From the NCBI RefSeq assembly GCF_001854125.1, contig NZ_CP017715.1, positions 2,418,001 to 2,482,000 of the forward strand: DNA of 64,000 nt, given 5' to 3'. The translations under genes were made by a program, and so were the position numbers. The notes under the pieces were generated by a model. It made no database searches. It saw only the letters and a program-made list of their open reading frames with translations, and had not been told where the DNA came from. This DNA is from Marinobacter salinus (GTDB lineage: Bacteria; Pseudomonadota; Gammaproteobacteria; Pseudomonadales; Oleiphilaceae). Positions 43,881-55,186 of the stretch are shown here, piece after piece; positions within the stretch are counted from its first letter, which is position 1; every line of letters begins with the position of its first letter.

Positions 43881-45818
43881 ATGCAGGACACTTATATTTT
43901 CAAGGAAATCCCGTCACAGCGGCCCAACACTCCGCTGCTGGACCGGATGGATTATCCGGCCCGGCTTCGCGAACTGCCGGCGGAACAGCTTACCCAGCTG
44001 GCGAGGGAGCTCAGGGCGTTTTTGCTGTGGTCCGTTGGCCAGACGGGCGGCCATTTTGGCGCCGGTCTTGGTGTACTGGAACTGACTGTTGCACTGCATT
44101 ACGTGTTCAACACTCCGGAGGACCGCCTGGTCTGGGATGTCGGGCACCAGGCTTATCCTCACAAGATACTTACCGGTCGACGCGAAGAAATGGGCAGCAT
44201 TCGCCGCAAGGGCGGCCTTGCCGGTTTCCCGAAGCGGGCTGAAAGCGAGTACGACACCTTCGGCGTCGGCCACTCCAGCACCTCCATCAGCGCCGCGCTG
44301 GGTATGGCCATTGCTGCTCGCCTGCAGAGTACAGGACGCAAGAGCATCGCCGTGATTGGCGATGGTGCCATGACCGCCGGCATGGCCTTCGAAGCACTGA
44401 ATCATGCCGGTCACCTGCATGCGGACATGCTGGTCATCCTTAATGACAACGACATGTCGATTTCACGCAATGTCGGCGGCCTCTCGAACTACTTTGCCAA
44501 GCTGCTGTCCAGCCGCACCTATAACCAGGTCCGTGACGGCAGCAAAAAAGTGCTACAGGGCGCACCGCACCTGATGGCACTGGCCAAGAAAACCGAAGAG
44601 CATTTCAAGGGCATGATTGCGCCCGGCACTCTGTTCGAAGAGCTGGGATTTAATTACATCGGACCTATTGATGGCCATGACTTACCCCTGCTGGTAGAAA
44701 CCCTGGAGAATATCCGGGAACTGGAAGGCCCACAATTCCTGCATGTCGTTACCACCAAAGGCAAAGGCTTTGCCCCGGCCGAGGCGGATCCGATTGGCTA
44801 TCACGCGATCAACAAGATTGAACCGGTTCCCCCCAGCAAACCTGAACCCGTTAAACCGAGGCCAGCGAAGCCAAAATACGCCAATATCTTCGGCCAGTGG
44901 CTGTGTGATGCAGCGGAGCAGGACGACCGGGTGGTCGGAATTACTCCCGCAATGTGTGAAGGTTCGGACCTGCTGAGGTTTGCAGAACGATTCCCGGATC
45001 GCTACTTTGACGTCGCCATTGCCGAACAGCACTCTGTCACCCTGGCCGCCGGCATGGCTTGCGACGGGGCCAAGCCCGTAGTCGCTATTTATTCTACCTT
45101 CCTGCAGCGGGGCTATGACCAGCTGATTCACGATGTCGCCATCCAGAACCTCGACGTGCTGTTTGCCATTGACCGCGCCGGCCTGGTCGGCGAGGACGGA
45201 CCAACCCACGCCGGGGCGTTTGACATCAGCTTCCTGCGCTGCATTCCGAACATGGTCATCATGACCCCTTCTGATGAGAACGAAACTCGCCAGATGCTGC
45301 ATACCGGAATGCTGTTCAACGGCCCGGCAGCCGTTCGTTACCCCCGAGGGACCGGCCCGGGCGCAGAAATACAGCAGCAACTGGCCGCTTTGCCGATAGG
45401 CAAGGGTCGACGGATTCGCGAAGGCAGCAACATTGCCATCCTGAACTTCGGCACTCTGCTGGCACCGGCGGTGGAGGCGGCAGAAGCCCTGGGAGCAACC
45501 GTTGCCGACATGCGTTTCGTTAAACCGCTGGATGAAGAATTGGTGCTGGCTCTCGCGGAACAGCACGAGTTGCTGGTAACTCTGGAAGAAAATGCCATCG
45601 CAGGGGGTGCGGGTAGCGCGGTTACGGAATGCCTGAATCGCCAGGAAGTTTCAATGCCGGTATTGCAGCTCGGATTGCCGGACACCTTCATTGATCATGG
45701 TAAACACGGAGAATTACTGAGTGACTGCGGACTGGACTCCATCGGCATCCAGTCCGCCATTGAAGAACGTATGGAACGCCTCCGGCACCAAAGACTGAGT
45801 CTGAAGGCCGTCAAGTAG
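43881..45818 (+). CDS. dxs: 1-deoxy-D-xylulose-5-phosphate synthase Dxs
   Basis: 645 residues, the thiamine diphosphate enzyme of the MEP pathway. TPP motif [18 protein letters not shown] with [56 protein letters not shown] and [15 protein letters not shown] are present. The Shine-Dalgarno site is weak. It ends with a clear terminator. Confidence 0.97.
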   Translation: MQDTYIFKEIPSQRPNTPLLDRMDYPARLRELPAEQLTQLARELRAFLLWSVGQTGGHFGAGLGVLELTVALHYVFNTPEDRLVWDVGHQAYPHKILTGRREEMGSIRRKGGLAGFPKRAESEYDTFGVGHSSTSISAALGMAIAARLQSTGRKSIAVIGDGAMTAGMAFEALNHAGHLHADMLVILNDNDMSISRNVGGLSNYFAKLLSSRTYNQVRDGSKKVLQGAPHLMALAKKTEEHFKGMIAPGTLFEELGFNYIGPIDGHDLPLLVETLENIRELEGPQFLHVVTTKGKGFAPAEADPIGYHAINKIEPVPPSKPEPVKPRPAKPKYANIFGQWLCDAAEQDDRVVGITPAMCEGSDLLRFAERFPDRYFDVAIAEQHSVTLAAGMACDGAKPVVAIYSTFLQRGYDQLIHDVAIQNLDVLFAIDRAGLVGEDGPTHAGAFDISFLRCIPNMVIMTPSDENETRQMLHTGMLFNGPAAVRYPRGTGPGAEIQQQLAALPIGKGRRIREGSNIAILNFGTLLAPAVEAAEALGATVADMRFVKPLDEELVLALAEQHELLVTLEENAIAGGAGSAVTECLNRQEVSMPVLQLGLPDTFIDHGKHGELLSDCGLDSIGIQSAIEERMERLRHQRLSLKAVK

Positions 45819-45832
45819 CCTGCTCCGGTAAC

Positions 45833-45862
45833 AAAAAAGCCCGCTATCTGGCGGGCTTTTTT
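45833..45862. terminator. Rho-independent terminator after dxs
   Basis: GCCCGC (45839-45844) / GCGGGC (45851-45856), loop TATCTG, T-run 45857-45862, and six A before the stem (45833-45838), so it can serve both dxs and the convergent ribA gene. Confidence 0.92.
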
Positions 45863-45874
45863 CTGTAATCCGGA

Positions 45875-46489
45875 TCATGCCTCCGGATCGTCGTCCTGAT
45901 GCGTTTCCAGCCAGTGACCAAGTTTGCTCTGCTTGGTATTCAGGTAATGTTCATTATGGGGATTGCGCCCCACGTGTAAAGGAACACGCTCCGAAATCTC
46001 AATGCCATAGGATGTAAGCGCCTTGACCTTTCGGGGATTATTGGTCATCAGTCTCAGGCTTTTAATACCCAGGTGCTCCAGCATATCCTTGCACATGCTG
46101 TAATCTCGAAGATCGGCTGCGAATCCCAAGCGTTCGTTTGCCTCAACGGTATCCGCTCCCTGATCCTGAAGGTGATAGGCGCGAATCTTGTTCAGCAAAC
46201 CGATACCCCGGCCTTCCTGACGCAGATACATAAGAATACCCCGACCTTCCCGGGCAATACTCCGCAGAGCCTCCTCGAGCTGGTAGCCACAGTCGCATCG
46301 CATGCTGTATAGCGCATCACCGGTAAGGCACTCAGAATGGGTTCGGGCAAGCATGGGTTCGGCGCTGTCCAGTTCACCCAGAGTCAGTGCCACATGCTCT
46401 TTACCAGTGTCCGGCTCTTCAAAACCGTGCATATCGAAAACCCCGAAGGGGGTCGGCAACCGGCATGTCTGGATGTAACGAACAGCCAC
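45875..46489 (-). CDS. ribA: GTP cyclohydrolase II RibA
   Basis: First committed step of riboflavin synthesis from GTP. 204 residues from GTG at 46489 ([16 protein letters not shown]), chosen for GAGGAAAG just upstream; the frame stays open to 46726, but the extension does not match the family. Zinc ligands ECLTGD and the CDCG of [13 protein letters not shown] are present, as are [15 protein letters not shown] and the [12 protein letters not shown] substrate motif. Size equals E. coli RibA. No RibB domain is attached. Confidence 0.95.
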   Translation of the reverse strand: MAVRYIQTCRLPTPFGVFDMHGFEEPDTGKEHVALTLGELDSAEPMLARTHSECLTGDALYSMRCDCGYQLEEALRSIAREGRGILMYLRQEGRGIGLLNKIRAYHLQDQGADTVEANERLGFAADLRDYSMCKDMLEHLGIKSLRLMTNNPRKVKALTSYGIEISERVPLHVGRNPHNEHYLNTKQSKLGHWLETHQDDDPEA

Positions 46490-46629
46490 AGTCTTTCCTC
46501 GTGGTTCAGTCAATCGGGCCGCGCATTCTATCACGTGGCCGTCTTCTTGGCGTAGTCCCGGCACTGCAGCTCCTCCGACAATCTTAAAGTCCAATGATTT
46601 ACGAGCCTGTGCACTTTCCGGATTAAAGG

Positions 46630-47112
46630 TCAGGACTGGCCCGCAACCCAGTGACCACTTCGACCGCCCTTTTTCTCCAGCAAACGGACATCGCCGATCT
46701 CCATCCCCCGATCTACAGCCTTGCACATATCATAAAGAGTAAGTGCGGCAACACTGGCGGCCGTCAATGCTTCCATTTCCACGCCGGTCTGGCCGGACAG
46801 TTTGCAGCGGGTAAGGATATGCACCGACGCTCCATCCTCGCCAGGCTCCAGCTCTACCTTGACTGACGTCAGATTGAGGGAGTGGCAGAGAGGAATCAGT
46901 TCATGGGTCTTCTTGGCCGCCATGATCCCCGCTATGCGGGCAACCGCCAACACATCGCCCTTGGGGTGCTCACCCCCGACAATCATGCTCAAAGTATCCG
47001 GCGCCATACGGATGGTGGCCTCAGCCCGAGCTTCCCTCTCGGTTACCGCCTTGCTCGTCACATCCACCATACGGGCTTCGCCCTTGTCATCCAGATGAGT
47101 CAGTTTGCTCAC
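46630..47112 (-). CDS. moaC: Cyclic pyranopterin monophosphate synthase MoaC
   Basis: 160 residues from GTG at 47112 ([18 protein letters not shown]), with GGAGG 4 bases upstream; the open frame extends to 47247 but is not part of the protein. Features: [48 protein letters not shown] (active site) and [26 protein letters not shown]. It acts in molybdenum cofactor synthesis; other moa genes are not here. Confidence 0.96.
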   Translation of the reverse strand: MSKLTHLDDKGEARMVDVTSKAVTEREARAEATIRMAPDTLSMIVGGEHPKGDVLAVARIAGIMAAKKTHELIPLCHSLNLTSVKVELEPGEDGASVHILTRCKLSGQTGVEMEALTAASVAALTLYDMCKAVDRGMEIGDVRLLEKKGGRSGHWVAGQS

Positions 47113-47200
47113 AGCGCCTCCAGGGAGTTCTTGAATCGCGAAATCGTCTAAGCGGACCGCCGAGGATACCAGAGATCCGGAATGATTCCGCTGATAAACA

Positions 47201-48172
47201 TCAGTTTTCGGACCACCAAAAACGGATGCCTGCGACGCCCTGGCCACCTTCCTGGCGAGCTCTCAGCACATCCCCGGGACCGAGACCACCAAGACCGAAA
47301 ACCGGAAGAGGCGCCATGCTCACACTCTCCCGGAAAGCTGGCCACCCGATGCTCACGGCGTCAGGATGCGTGGCGGTAGCCTTGACCGGCCCAAAAGTGA
47401 CATAGTCCGCACCAAGACGCACCGCATGTCCAATCTGGCCAGCGTCATGACAGGACACGCCGAGCCACGCGTGCCCAGGTATCGGCCTTGAGGACAATCG
47501 ACTGGCTTCCCGCCAGGGCAGATGCAGTCCGGCGGCTTCCGGTGCATCCTGAAACACCGACGGCCCGCCATGGACGATCAACCCCGCACCTTCACGCGCG
47601 CACACTCGTGTGGCGGATGCCACCAACCGCCGGTAGTCGCCACCATTAAGAAGAGGGGCTCGCACGACCACAAGAGGCGGAGACCAACGCTTCAGTGCCG
47701 AAGCCAGCTGTTCGCAGCCTTGCTCAACCTTTTCAATGTCACCGGTGATGGCCAGCAATGACGGTAGCCTCAGGGCACGGATAATAGGCCGGTTGGCGGC
47801 GGGAAAATCCTGATCCCGCATGTCCATGGGCAGCATCCAGGCCAGGGGCTGGCCTTCTCGACCCTCCGCTTCGCCCTTGGCACTTGTTGTCTGCCAGACG
47901 TCAAGAAAGACACACTTGTCGCCATAGTCATGACGAATACCAATAACGGGCTCCAGACTGCTCTCAGGGACCTTCAGTCCGGTTTCCTCGGCAACCTCCC
48001 GGACCAGCGCCCGTTGAACGGTCTCGCCGGGCTCAACTTTGCCACCGGGGAACTCCAGCAGACCGCCCTGATGAACATGTTTGGGTCGGCGGGCAATGAG
48101 GACGCGGCCGTCACGAATGATCACCGCAACCGCGACATGAGTCTCCCGCTTTGCGGCCGTTTTATCCGCCAT
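47201..48172 (-). CDS. mutT: Nudix hydrolase - thiamine-phosphate-synthase-like fusion
   Basis: 323 residues from ATG 48172 ([17 protein letters not shown]). N-terminal Nudix domain (about 10-135) with the Nudix box [24 protein letters not shown], as in MutT, which removes 8-oxo-dGTP. C-terminal domain (about 140-320) resembles ThiE/Ten[43 protein letters not shown] and [14 protein letters not shown]. The same fusion is found beside argJ in Pseudomonas (PA4400 region). The ThiE-like half may not make thiamine phosphate. It starts 2 bases after argJ stops. Confidence 0.92.
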   Translation of the reverse strand: MADKTAAKRETHVAVAVIIRDGRVLIARRPKHVHQGGLLEFPGGKVEPGETVQRALVREVAEETGLKVPESSLEPVIGIRHDYGDKCVFLDVWQTTSAKGEAEGREGQPLAWMLPMDMRDQDFPAANRPIIRALRLPSLLAITGDIEKVEQGCEQLASALKRWSPPLVVVRAPLLNGGDYRRLVASATRVCAREGAGLIVHGGPSVFQDAPEAAGLHLPWREASRLSSRPIPGHAWLGVSCHDAGQIGHAVRLGADYVTFGPVKATATHPDAVSIGWPAFRESVSMAPLPVFGLGGLGPGDVLRARQEGGQGVAGIRFWWSEN

Positions 48173-48174
48173 GA

Positions 48175-49392
48175 TCAGGTTCGGTATTCCGCATTGATGG
48201 TCACGTAATCGTGGGAAAAATCGCAGGTCCAAACCGTTTCTTTAATCTCACCACGCTTGAGATCAATGGCGATAGTGATCTCCTCCTGATCCATGACCGC
48301 CTGGCCACGCGCTTCCGAGTAATCATCAGCGCGACCACCATCACGGACAAGGCAGACATCGCCCAGGAAAATTTCCAGCGCATTGAGATCAAGCTCCGGA
48401 ACACCGGCACGACCCACGGCGGCCAGGATCCTCCCCCAATTGGGGTCCGAGGCGAACAGTGCTGTTTTCACCAGAGGCGAGTGCGCAACGGTATAGGCCA
48501 CGTCCAGCGCCTCCTGCTGGGTTGCGGCGCCACTGACTTCAATAGTGACAAACTTGGTCGCACCTTCGCCGTCCCGGACAATGGCGTGGGCCAGTTCCAG
48601 ATACACCTCCTCTAACGCCGCCCTGAGCTTTGGCAGTGCCGGGCTATCTGCGGTGATCTCCGGTCCACGATACTGCCCACTAGCCATCAGCATGCAGGAA
48701 TCGTTCGTGGAGGTATCACCGTCAATGGTAATCCTGTTAAACGACGTCTCGCCCAACTCCGATGCCAGAGTCTGAAGCAGGCCCGGTTCGATGCGTGCGT
48801 CGGTGGCGATGAAACCAAGCATGGTCGCCATATTCGGGCGGATCATGCCTGCGCCCTTGCTGATACCGGAGATCGTCACCATATCGCCGTCCAGGTCAAC
48901 CTGGCGGGAAGCCCCCTTGGGGCGGGTATCCGTAGTCATGATCCCCTTGGCCGCCTCAACCCAGTCCTGTTCCGAGGTACTTGCCAATGCCCCGGCAAGG
49001 GCGCCGACAATTTTTCCAACTGGCAGGGGCTCGCCGATCACCCCGGTGGAGAACGGAAGGACCTCTTCCGGGCTCACACCGGCCTTCTCCGCCAAAGCTT
49101 CACAACAGGCAATGGCATCGGTCATGCCACGCTCACCGGTGCCCGCATTGGCGTTACCGGTATTGATAAGCAGGTAGCGCGGCGATTTCTTCGCCAAGTG
49201 CTGCCGGCTCAGTGTTACCGGCGCGGCACAGAACTGATTGCGAGTGAAGATCCCTGCAACACGGCTTCCCGGCACAAGTTCAAAGACCACAACATCCTTT
49301 CGCCCGGGCTTTTTGATGCCGGCACTGGCAATGCCAAGCTTGACCCCGGCCACCGGAAAAAATTCGGGTAAGGTTCCTGGACCTACCGCCAT
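48175..49392 (-). CDS. argJ: Bifunctional ornithine acetyltransferase / N-acetylglutamate synthase ArgJ
   Basis: 405 residues. Recycles the acetyl group in arginine synthesis. The self-cleavage motif NMATML (Thr is the nucleophile) is in IRPNMATMLGFI; RITIDGDTSTNDSCML and SDPNWGRILAAVGRAG match the family. It follows secA at 107 bases, with the secA terminator between. Confidence 0.97.
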   Translation of the reverse strand: MAVGPGTLPEFFPVAGVKLGIASAGIKKPGRKDVVVFELVPGSRVAGIFTRNQFCAAPVTLSRQHLAKKSPRYLLINTGNANAGTGERGMTDAIACCEALAEKAGVSPEEVLPFSTGVIGEPLPVGKIVGALAGALASTSEQDWVEAAKGIMTTDTRPKGASRQVDLDGDMVTISGISKGAGMIRPNMATMLGFIATDARIEPGLLQTLASELGETSFNRITIDGDTSTNDSCMLMASGQYRGPEITADSPALPKLRAALEEVYLELAHAIVRDGEGATKFVTIEVSGAATQQEALDVAYTVAHSPLVKTALFASDPNWGRILAAVGRAGVPELDLNALEIFLGDVCLVRDGGRADDYSEARGQAVMDQEEITIAIDLKRGEIKETVWTCDFSHDYVTINAEYRT

Positions 49393-49437
49393 TGAGCCTC
49401 TCCTCTAATAGTGCCTGAAACAGGCGATTCAAAACGG

Positions 49438-49472
49438 AAAAACCCGCAGCCTGAGAGCTTCAGGTTGCGGGT
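49438..49472 (-). terminator. Rho-independent terminator of secA
   Basis: A 13-bp stem with one G.U pair: 49442-49454 (ACCCGCAGCCTGA) with 49460-49472 (TCAGGTTGCGGGT), 5-base loop. On the minus strand it is followed by TTTTT (49442-49438) and then CCGTTTT. It lies between the secA stop and the argJ start. Confidence 0.88.
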
Positions 49473-49499
49473 CTTGAACATCACTTCAGTATCGGGCGA

Positions 49500-52241
49500 T
49501 CAGCTGACCTTGCCATGACACTGTTTGTATTTCTTGCCAGACCCGCAAGGACAGGGCTCGTTTCGCCCCACCTTGCGCTCCTGCCGCACAAAGGTTTCCG
49601 GCGCAGCCTGCTGCTGACCACCCCGACCTTCGCCCTCTGCCTGACTCTGGGCAGTAGCACTGGTCTCATCATGGCGAAGTCGGGCTCGGGCCAGTTCCTG
49701 TTCCAGCTCCTGCTTACGGCGACGCTCAACCTCTTCCATTTCCTCCCGGCTCTGGACACGAACGTGGCAGAGAACGCGGGTGACGTCGCGCTTCATGGTT
49801 TCCAGCATATCTTCAAACAGGTTAAAGGCTTCACGCTTGTATTCCTGTTTGGGGTTCTTCTGGGCATAGCCGCGCAGGTGAATACCGCGGCGAAGGTGGT
49901 CCATATTGGAGAGATGCTCTTTCCAAAGCGTATCCAGAACCTGCAGAAATACCTGCTTCTCAAACTTGCGCATGGACTCGGAACCGGCAATCTCTTCCTT
50001 GGCGCGATAAGCTGCCACGATCTCATCAAGGACTTTCTGGCGCAGGTTCTCTTCGTATAGTTTGTCATCATCCTTGAGCCATTGCTGGACGGGCAGATCA
50101 ATGGCCATTTCAGACTGCAACTGGGATTCCAGGCCCGCGATATCCCATTGCTCTGGCATACTCTGGGGCGGAATGTACTCACTGACCAGCGCATCCACGA
50201 CATCCTCACGGATGGTATCAACCATCTCGGAAATGTCATCGGAAGACATAACCTCGTTACGCTGATCGTAGATCACCGTCCGCTGATCATTGGCGACGTC
50301 ATCGTATTCGAGCAAGGTTTTCCGCATATCGAAGTTGCGGCCTTCCACCTTGCGCTGGGACTTTTCGATGGCATTGGTCACCATCCGATGCTCGATGGCC
50401 TCGCCTTTCTTCATACCCATAGCCTGCATCAGACTTTTCACCCTGTCCGGCGCAAAAATCCGCATCAGGTTGTCTTCCAGTGACAGGAAAAAGCGGGACG
50501 AGCCAGGATCCCCCTGACGACCGGCACGACCACGGAGCTGGTTATCAATACGACGGGATTCGTGACGCTCGGTACCAATGATATGCAAGCCGCCAGCATC
50601 AAGTACCTGGTTATGGCGCTCGGTCCATTCAGCTTTTACACGGGCAACCTCTTCCTCAGTCGGATTCTCCATTGCCGCCACTTCGTATTCCCAGTTGCCG
50701 CCCAGAACAATATCCGTACCTCGACCTGCCATATTGGTGGCAATAGTGACGGCGCCCGGCCGGCCGGCTTGGGCAATAATCAAAGCCTCCGAGTCATGCT
50801 GCTTGGCGTTGAGGATCTTGTGCTCAATCCGCGCCTTCTTGAGCAGCATGGACAGCAGCTCGGATGCCTCTATAGAAGCGGTACCAACCAGGATTGGACG
50901 ACCTTCAGTGGTGACATCCTTGATCTCGTCGATGATGGCGTGGAATTTCTCTTCCTGAGTCAGATAGACGAGGTCATTGTAATCAATGCGCTGGATCGGC
51001 TTGTTAGGTGGAATTACCACCACATCCAGTCCGTAGATCTGGCGGAACTCAAACGCTTCGGTATCGGCCGTACCGGTCATGCCCGCAAGCTTGTCGTACA
51101 ACCTGAAATAATTCTGGAAGGTAGTGGAGGCCAGGGTCTGGCTCTCAGCCTGAATGCTGACCCCTTCTTTCGCTTCAATGGCTTGGTGCAACCCCTCACT
51201 CCATCGACGACCGGGCATGGTACGGCCGGTATGCTCGTCAACAATCACCACCTGGTCACCCTGAACGATGTAATCAACATCCTTCTGGAACAGGTGCTGC
51301 GCACGCAGCGCCGAATGAATATGGTGCAAAAGGCTCAGGTTGGTAGCGGAATAGAGGCTCTCGCCTTCCTTCAGAAGGCCCTGGCCAAGCAGCAGCTCTT
51401 CCACCTTCTCGTGGCCAGCCTCCGTCAACTCAACCTGACGGGACTTTTCATCAATGGTGAAGTCTCCAGTGGGCTCACCTTCTTCCGGCACTTCACCCTT
51501 TTCCAGACTCGGAATCAGCTCATTGATGGCCTTATACATTTTCGAGCTGTCTTCAGCTGCACCCGAGATGATCAACGGGGTGCGGGCCTCATCGATCAGA
51601 ATGGAGTCAACCTCATCGACGATGGCGTAATTAAGCCCACGCTGCACCTTGTCATCGGTGCTGAACGCCATGTTGTCGCGCAGATAGTCAAAGCCGAACT
51701 CGTTGTTCGTACCGTAAGTGATGTCAGCCTGATAGGCAGCCCGCTTCTCTTCCGGCGCCTGACCCGCGACAACCACCCCAACCTGGAGACCCAGGAAACG
51801 GTATAGTTTGCCCATCCAGTCGGCGTCCCGGCGCGCAAGATAATCGTTCACCGTGACCAGGTGAACACCTTTCCCGGGTAACGCATTCAGGTAAACCGCC
51901 GCTGTTGCCACCAGCGTTTTACCCTCACCGGTCTTCATCTCGGCGATGCGGCCCTCATGGAGCGTTATGGCACCGACCAACTGAACGTCATAGTGGCGCA
52001 TCCCCATAACCCGGCGCCCTGCTTCACGAACTGTGGCAAAGGCCTCCGGCATAATGGCCTCAAGGCTCTCACCTTCATCGATACGCCGACGAAATTCAGC
52101 AGTCTTGCCTTGCAACTCAGTGTCGGACAAATTACCAAACTGCTCCTCAAGTTCATTAATGCGCGACACAACTTTACGCATTCGCTTGATTTCTCTGGCG
52201 TTTTTACTGCCGAACATCTTGGTTGCAAGCTTTGTGAACAT
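49500..52241 (-). CDS. secA: Preprotein translocase ATPase SecA
   Basis: 913 residues, the motor of Sec export. Walker [28 protein letters not shown] (Walker B DEVD region), [28 protein letters not shown] and [23 protein letters not shown] are intact. The C-terminal zinc site is [15 protein letters not shown] long antisense open frame inside (50562-51806) is a shadow. No secM-like leader gene was found upstream. Confidence 0.98.
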   Translation of the reverse strand: MFTKLATKMFGSKNAREIKRMRKVVSRINELEEQFGNLSDTELQGKTAEFRRRIDEGESLEAIMPEAFATVREAGRRVMGMRHYDVQLVGAITLHEGRIAEMKTGEGKTLVATAAVYLNALPGKGVHLVTVNDYLARRDADWMGKLYRFLGLQVGVVVAGQAPEEKRAAYQADITYGTNNEFGFDYLRDNMAFSTDDKVQRGLNYAIVDEVDSILIDEARTPLIISGAAEDSSKMYKAINELIPSLEKGEVPEEGEPTGDFTIDEKSRQVELTEAGHEKVEELLLGQGLLKEGESLYSATNLSLLHHIHSALRAQHLFQKDVDYIVQGDQVVIVDEHTGRTMPGRRWSEGLHQAIEAKEGVSIQAESQTLASTTFQNYFRLYDKLAGMTGTADTEAFEFRQIYGLDVVVIPPNKPIQRIDYNDLVYLTQEEKFHAIIDEIKDVTTEGRPILVGTASIEASELLSMLLKKARIEHKILNAKQHDSEALIIAQAGRPGAVTIATNMAGRGTDIVLGGNWEYEVAAMENPTEEEVARVKAEWTERHNQVLDAGGLHIIGTERHESRRIDNQLRGRAGRQGDPGSSRFFLSLEDNLMRIFAPDRVKSLMQAMGMKKGEAIEHRMVTNAIEKSQRKVEGRNFDMRKTLLEYDDVANDQRTVIYDQRNEVMSSDDISEMVDTIREDVVDALVSEYIPPQSMPEQWDIAGLESQLQSEMAIDLPVQQWLKDDDKLYEENLRQKVLDEIVAAYRAKEEIAGSESMRKFEKQVFLQVLDTLWKEHLSNMDHLRRGIHLRGYAQKNPKQEYKREAFNLFEDMLETMKRDVTRVLCHVRVQSREEMEEVERRRKQELEQELARARLRHDETSATAQSQAEGEGRGGQQQAAPETFVRQERKVGRNEPCPCGSGKKYKQCHGKVS

Positions 52242-52431
52242 AGACCACTGCTTCTTTGATTAAACGGAGGAAGCCGGCATTCTAACCTTATTTCGCAACA
52301 GGACAAAAGCCACGGCTCACACCGGTAGGATTTGTGTTAACTCATTGAAGTCACGACCACTCGCCAGCGCACACGCAAAACCACTAAAGCGCTGAGAGTG
52401 AAAGGGCAGGACCCGGCGAAAGAAAGGGATA

Positions 52432-53367
52432 TCAGCTGTCGGAACGAGCGATGTACTTCACCGGATCCGTGGATCGGCCATTGGACAGAACCTCAAAGTG
52501 CACATGAGGGCCCGTGGAGCGACCGGTGCTTCCCATGAGGGCAACAACCTGACCCTTCTGAACCACGTCACCCACTCTCACATTCACTTCTTTGCAGTGA
52601 CCGTAGCGAGTGACCAGACCATCCCCGTGATCAATCTCCACAAGGTTACCATAGCCATAGCGCTCGCCCGCCCAGGTCACGACTCCGCCAGCGACGGAAA
52701 TAATATCACTACCTTCCTTACCCGCGAGATCCACACCATCGTGCCAGGTGCGCTTGCCAGTGAACGGATCGGAACGGTAGCCGTACTTTGAAGACAGCCA
52801 CCCCCAGGTGATGGGACGGCCTTCAACATACATTTCATCTTCAAGCTTCTGCCGTGAGGCCAGCTTGTCCAGCAAGCGCAATTGCTGCTCACGATCCTCA
52901 AGCTGGGTTTCAAGGCGTTTGATCATGCTGGTCAGCCCCGGTGCCGTAAAGGACTCTCTGGGCGCCGCGCCCTCCGGCCCCCCGACTGCCGCAGGCTCCT
53001 CAAAATTAAATTCCTCACTGGCTACCAGGCCGGATTCAACAAAACGCTGGCCCAGCGCATCAAGGCGCAACAAGCGCCCCTGCATTTCCCCAAGGCGCAG
53101 GGTCAGGGCGTCAATTTGTTGCTGGACCTCCTGCTCAACCGAGGCAAGCTCGGACTTCTGCTCTGCCAGGCGCGCCTGCCAATGGGCAACCAGCTCCGAC
53201 GAGGATGGCTCGGTTGCATGCGCCTTGCTAATAGCAACCTGGTAGCCGCCCCAGCCTGCCGCAAACAATAGTGCAAGCACCGCAACAGCAAACCCGACGG
53301 CCACGGAGCCATTCAGAGCTAACACACGGGATTTCCCATGATGCTTGCCAACGAGGATAATGTTCAT
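52432..53367 (-). CDS. M23 family (LytM) peptidase, membrane-anchored
   Basis: 311 residues from ATG 53367 (MNIILVGKHHGKSRVLALN); the frame extends to 53649 but the extra part is not coding. One N-terminal membrane helix (about 20-42), then a coiled coil with Glu/Gln-rich helices (about 60-105 and 145-175), and a C-terminal LytM domain with GYRSDPFTGKRTWHDGVDLAGKEG (zinc His/Asp) and HVHFEV (GPHVHFEVLSNG). It cuts peptidoglycan cross-links or activates other enzymes. The gene in this place in Pseudomonas (PA4404) is the same type. Confidence 0.93.
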   Translation of the reverse strand: MNIILVGKHHGKSRVLALNGSVAVGFAVAVLALLFAAGWGGYQVAISKAHATEPSSSELVAHWQARLAEQKSELASVEQEVQQQIDALTLRLGEMQGRLLRLDALGQRFVESGLVASEEFNFEEPAAVGGPEGAAPRESFTAPGLTSMIKRLETQLEDREQQLRLLDKLASRQKLEDEMYVEGRPITWGWLSSKYGYRSDPFTGKRTWHDGVDLAGKEGSDIISVAGGVVTWAGERYGYGNLVEIDHGDGLVTRYGHCKEVNVRVGDVVQKGQVVALMGSTGRSTGPHVHFEVLSNGRSTDPVKYIARSDS

Positions 53368-53597
53368 ATTGTCGTCTGACTTTATTGACGAGCCGCAACC
53401 TTGTTCCTGTAATGTTGCGCCCCGGAAATTTTCCGAGTGGGTCTGCCATCCTTGACAACAACTACGTACTAAAAATCGTAGTGCCCGGTAGATATACTGA
53501 TTTACCACAATGTAGAAGGAGTGTAATACAGCCACCACGCACAAACCGTGCCGAAGTGTAACCAATCGTAAACGGAGTCGTCGAGAAAAAACCGCCC

Positions 53598-54044
53598 ATG
53601 AAGCGAAAAAGCGAACAGAAAATGACCTTTGACAAGCTCGGAGGCACACCGGCCCTGAAAGAGCTCGTCGCTCGCGCCGAGCTCCATCGCCAGGCCGAGG
53701 AGCAGGTTTTAACGGCTGTCCCGCCCGAGCTGATCACAGGAACCCGCTTCGTAAGTTGTAATGAAGGGGAGCTGGTGCTATCTGCGGAAAATGCGGGAAA
53801 AGCCAGCCAGATCCGCTTTCGACAGCATGAAATCATGGAAAAAATACGGACGAATGAACTCTTCCGCTTTGTCTGGAAACTGAAAGTGAAAGTGGCACCG
53901 CCCCGTTTTCGGGAAAAACCCCGGTTTAAAAAAGCCCCTCTGAGTAAAGAAAATGCCCGACTCCTCAAAGAGGAAGCCGGGCACACGAAGGATGAAAAAC
54001 TACGCGAGGTTCTCGAAAAACTCGCAAGCCACGTCCGGGATTAA
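53598..54044 (+). CDS. dciA: DciA-type (DUF721) replicative helicase loader
   Basis: 148 residues. DciA recruits the DnaB helicase in bacteria without DnaC. Features: a helical N-terminus, then a DUF721 domain (FDKLGGTPALKELVARAELHRQAEEQVLTAVPPELITGTRFVSCNEGELVLSAENAGKASQIRFRQHEIME), and a basic, Lys/Arg-rich C-terminal part (KLKVKVAPPRFREKPRFKK). It sits between secA's M23 neighbour and lpxC, as in Pseudomonas. It is convergent with lpxC; a palindrome TTAAAGC-TTCCT-GCTTTAA (54041-54059) covers both stops. Confidence 0.92.
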   Translation: MKRKSEQKMTFDKLGGTPALKELVARAELHRQAEEQVLTAVPPELITGTRFVSCNEGELVLSAENAGKASQIRFRQHEIMEKIRTNELFRFVWKLKVKVAPPRFREKPRFKKAPLSKENARLLKEEAGHTKDEKLREVLEKLASHVRD

Positions 54045-54055
54045 AGCTTCCTGCT

Positions 54056-54973
54056 TTAACCCTGGGCCGCCAGCACAGGCTTCATGTAGGAAATGGGCGC
54101 CGTGGCTTCATCGTCAAATGTGACGACTTCCCATGCGTCCTCTTCAGCCCTGAGCTTGCGCAGCAGCTTGTTATTCAGGTCGTGACCGGACTTGATGCCC
54201 CGGAACTCACCGATCAGGCTGTTGCCCAGCAAATACAGGTCGCCAATGGCGTCCAGCACCTTGTGTTTGACGAATTCGTCATCGTAGCGAAGACCGTCTT
54301 CGTTCAGGATCTTATAGTCGTCAACCACGATGGCATTATCCACACTGCCACCCAGCGCCAGGTTCATCGCCCGCAACTTCTCGATATCGCGCATAAACCC
54401 GAAAGTTCTTGCACGGCTGACTTCCTTCACGAAGGAAGTACTGGAGAAGTCAACAGTCGCCGTTTGGGCGCGACCTTTGAAGACCGGGTGATCGAAATCG
54501 ATCCCGAAGCTTACCTTGAAGCCTTCGAACGGCAGGAAGGTCGCCTTCTTGTCGCCCTCTTCAATTGCCACTTCACGCTTTATGCGGATGAAGCGCTTGG
54601 CAGCGTCCTGCTCGGCAATACCGGCAGATTGCAGCAAGAAGACGAAAGGCCCGGCGGAGCCGTCCATGATCGGTACTTCAGCTGCGCTAAGCTCAACAAA
54701 GCAGTTATCAATTCCGAGACCAGCCATAGCCGACAGTAGGTGCTCAACTGTCGCCACACGGACACCGTCTTTTACCAGCGTCGTGGACAGCATGGTCTCA
54801 CCCACATTTTCCGCACAGGCACGGATCTCGATAGCAGGATCCAGATCGGTGCGTCGGAAGATGATGCCCGAGTCTACAGGGGCTGGCTTTAGCGTCAGGT
54901 ATACCTTTTCACCTGAATGCAGGCCAACACCGGTAGCTCGGATGGTGTTTTTGAGGGTCCGTTGTCTGATCAT
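54056..54973 (-). CDS. lpxC: UDP-3-O-acyl-N-acetylglucosamine deacetylase LpxC
   Basis: 305 residues. First committed step of lipid A synthesis; a zinc enzyme. [22 protein letters not shown] at the start, [15 protein letters not shown] (zinc His near 79), and [17 protein letters not shown] (zinc His and Asp) are intact, and [13 protein letters not shown] ends the active site. Normal length. It follows ftsZ at 213 bases, as in E. coli. Confidence 0.98.
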   Translation of the reverse strand: MIRQRTLKNTIRATGVGLHSGEKVYLTLKPAPVDSGIIFRRTDLDPAIEIRACAENVGETMLSTTLVKDGVRVATVEHLLSAMAGLGIDNCFVELSAAEVPIMDGSAGPFVFLLQSAGIAEQDAAKRFIRIKREVAIEEGDKKATFLPFEGFKVSFGIDFDHPVFKGRAQTATVDFSSTSFVKEVSRARTFGFMRDIEKLRAMNLALGGSVDNAIVVDDYKILNEDGLRYDDEFVKHKVLDAIGDLYLLGNSLIGEFRGIKSGHDLNNKLLRKLRAEEDAWEVVTFDDEATAPISYMKPVLAAQG

Positions 54974-55063
54974 CGGTACATAATTCCGTCACAAAATGGC
55001 GATATTCTGGGCAAAAATCTGCCCGGAGAATAACAGAAAATAAGACTGAATACTATTTAGCCG

Positions 55064-55098
55064 ATCCAGCAAAGCCTTACGCTCTTACGGCGCTGGAT
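55064..55098. other. Inverted repeat in the ftsZ-lpxC gap
   Basis: ATCCAGC (55064-55070) pairs with GCTGGAT (55092-55098), and inside it GCC (55074-55076) pairs with GGC (55089-55091). No T-run on the minus strand. It may attenuate ftsZ transcription into lpxC or be part of the lpxC promoter region. Confidence 0.3.
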
Positions 55099-55186
55099 TT
55101 AAAGGCAATCAATGCACGTTGCCACCAGTCTGAAAGTTCCCTTTTTCGCACAGGAACCGGAACCGGATCACATTTTTAATAGTCTA

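Noticed and set aside
48980..49166. Small frame in argJ antisense
   Set aside because: Shadow of argJ; no features of its own.
50562..51806. 414-codon plus-strand frame
   Set aside because: Antisense to secA, which has every SecA motif; a shadow of codon bias.
53368..53649. 94-codon N-terminal extension of the M23 peptidase
   Set aside because: The family start and membrane helix fit ATG 53367; the extension overlaps the divergent dciA start.
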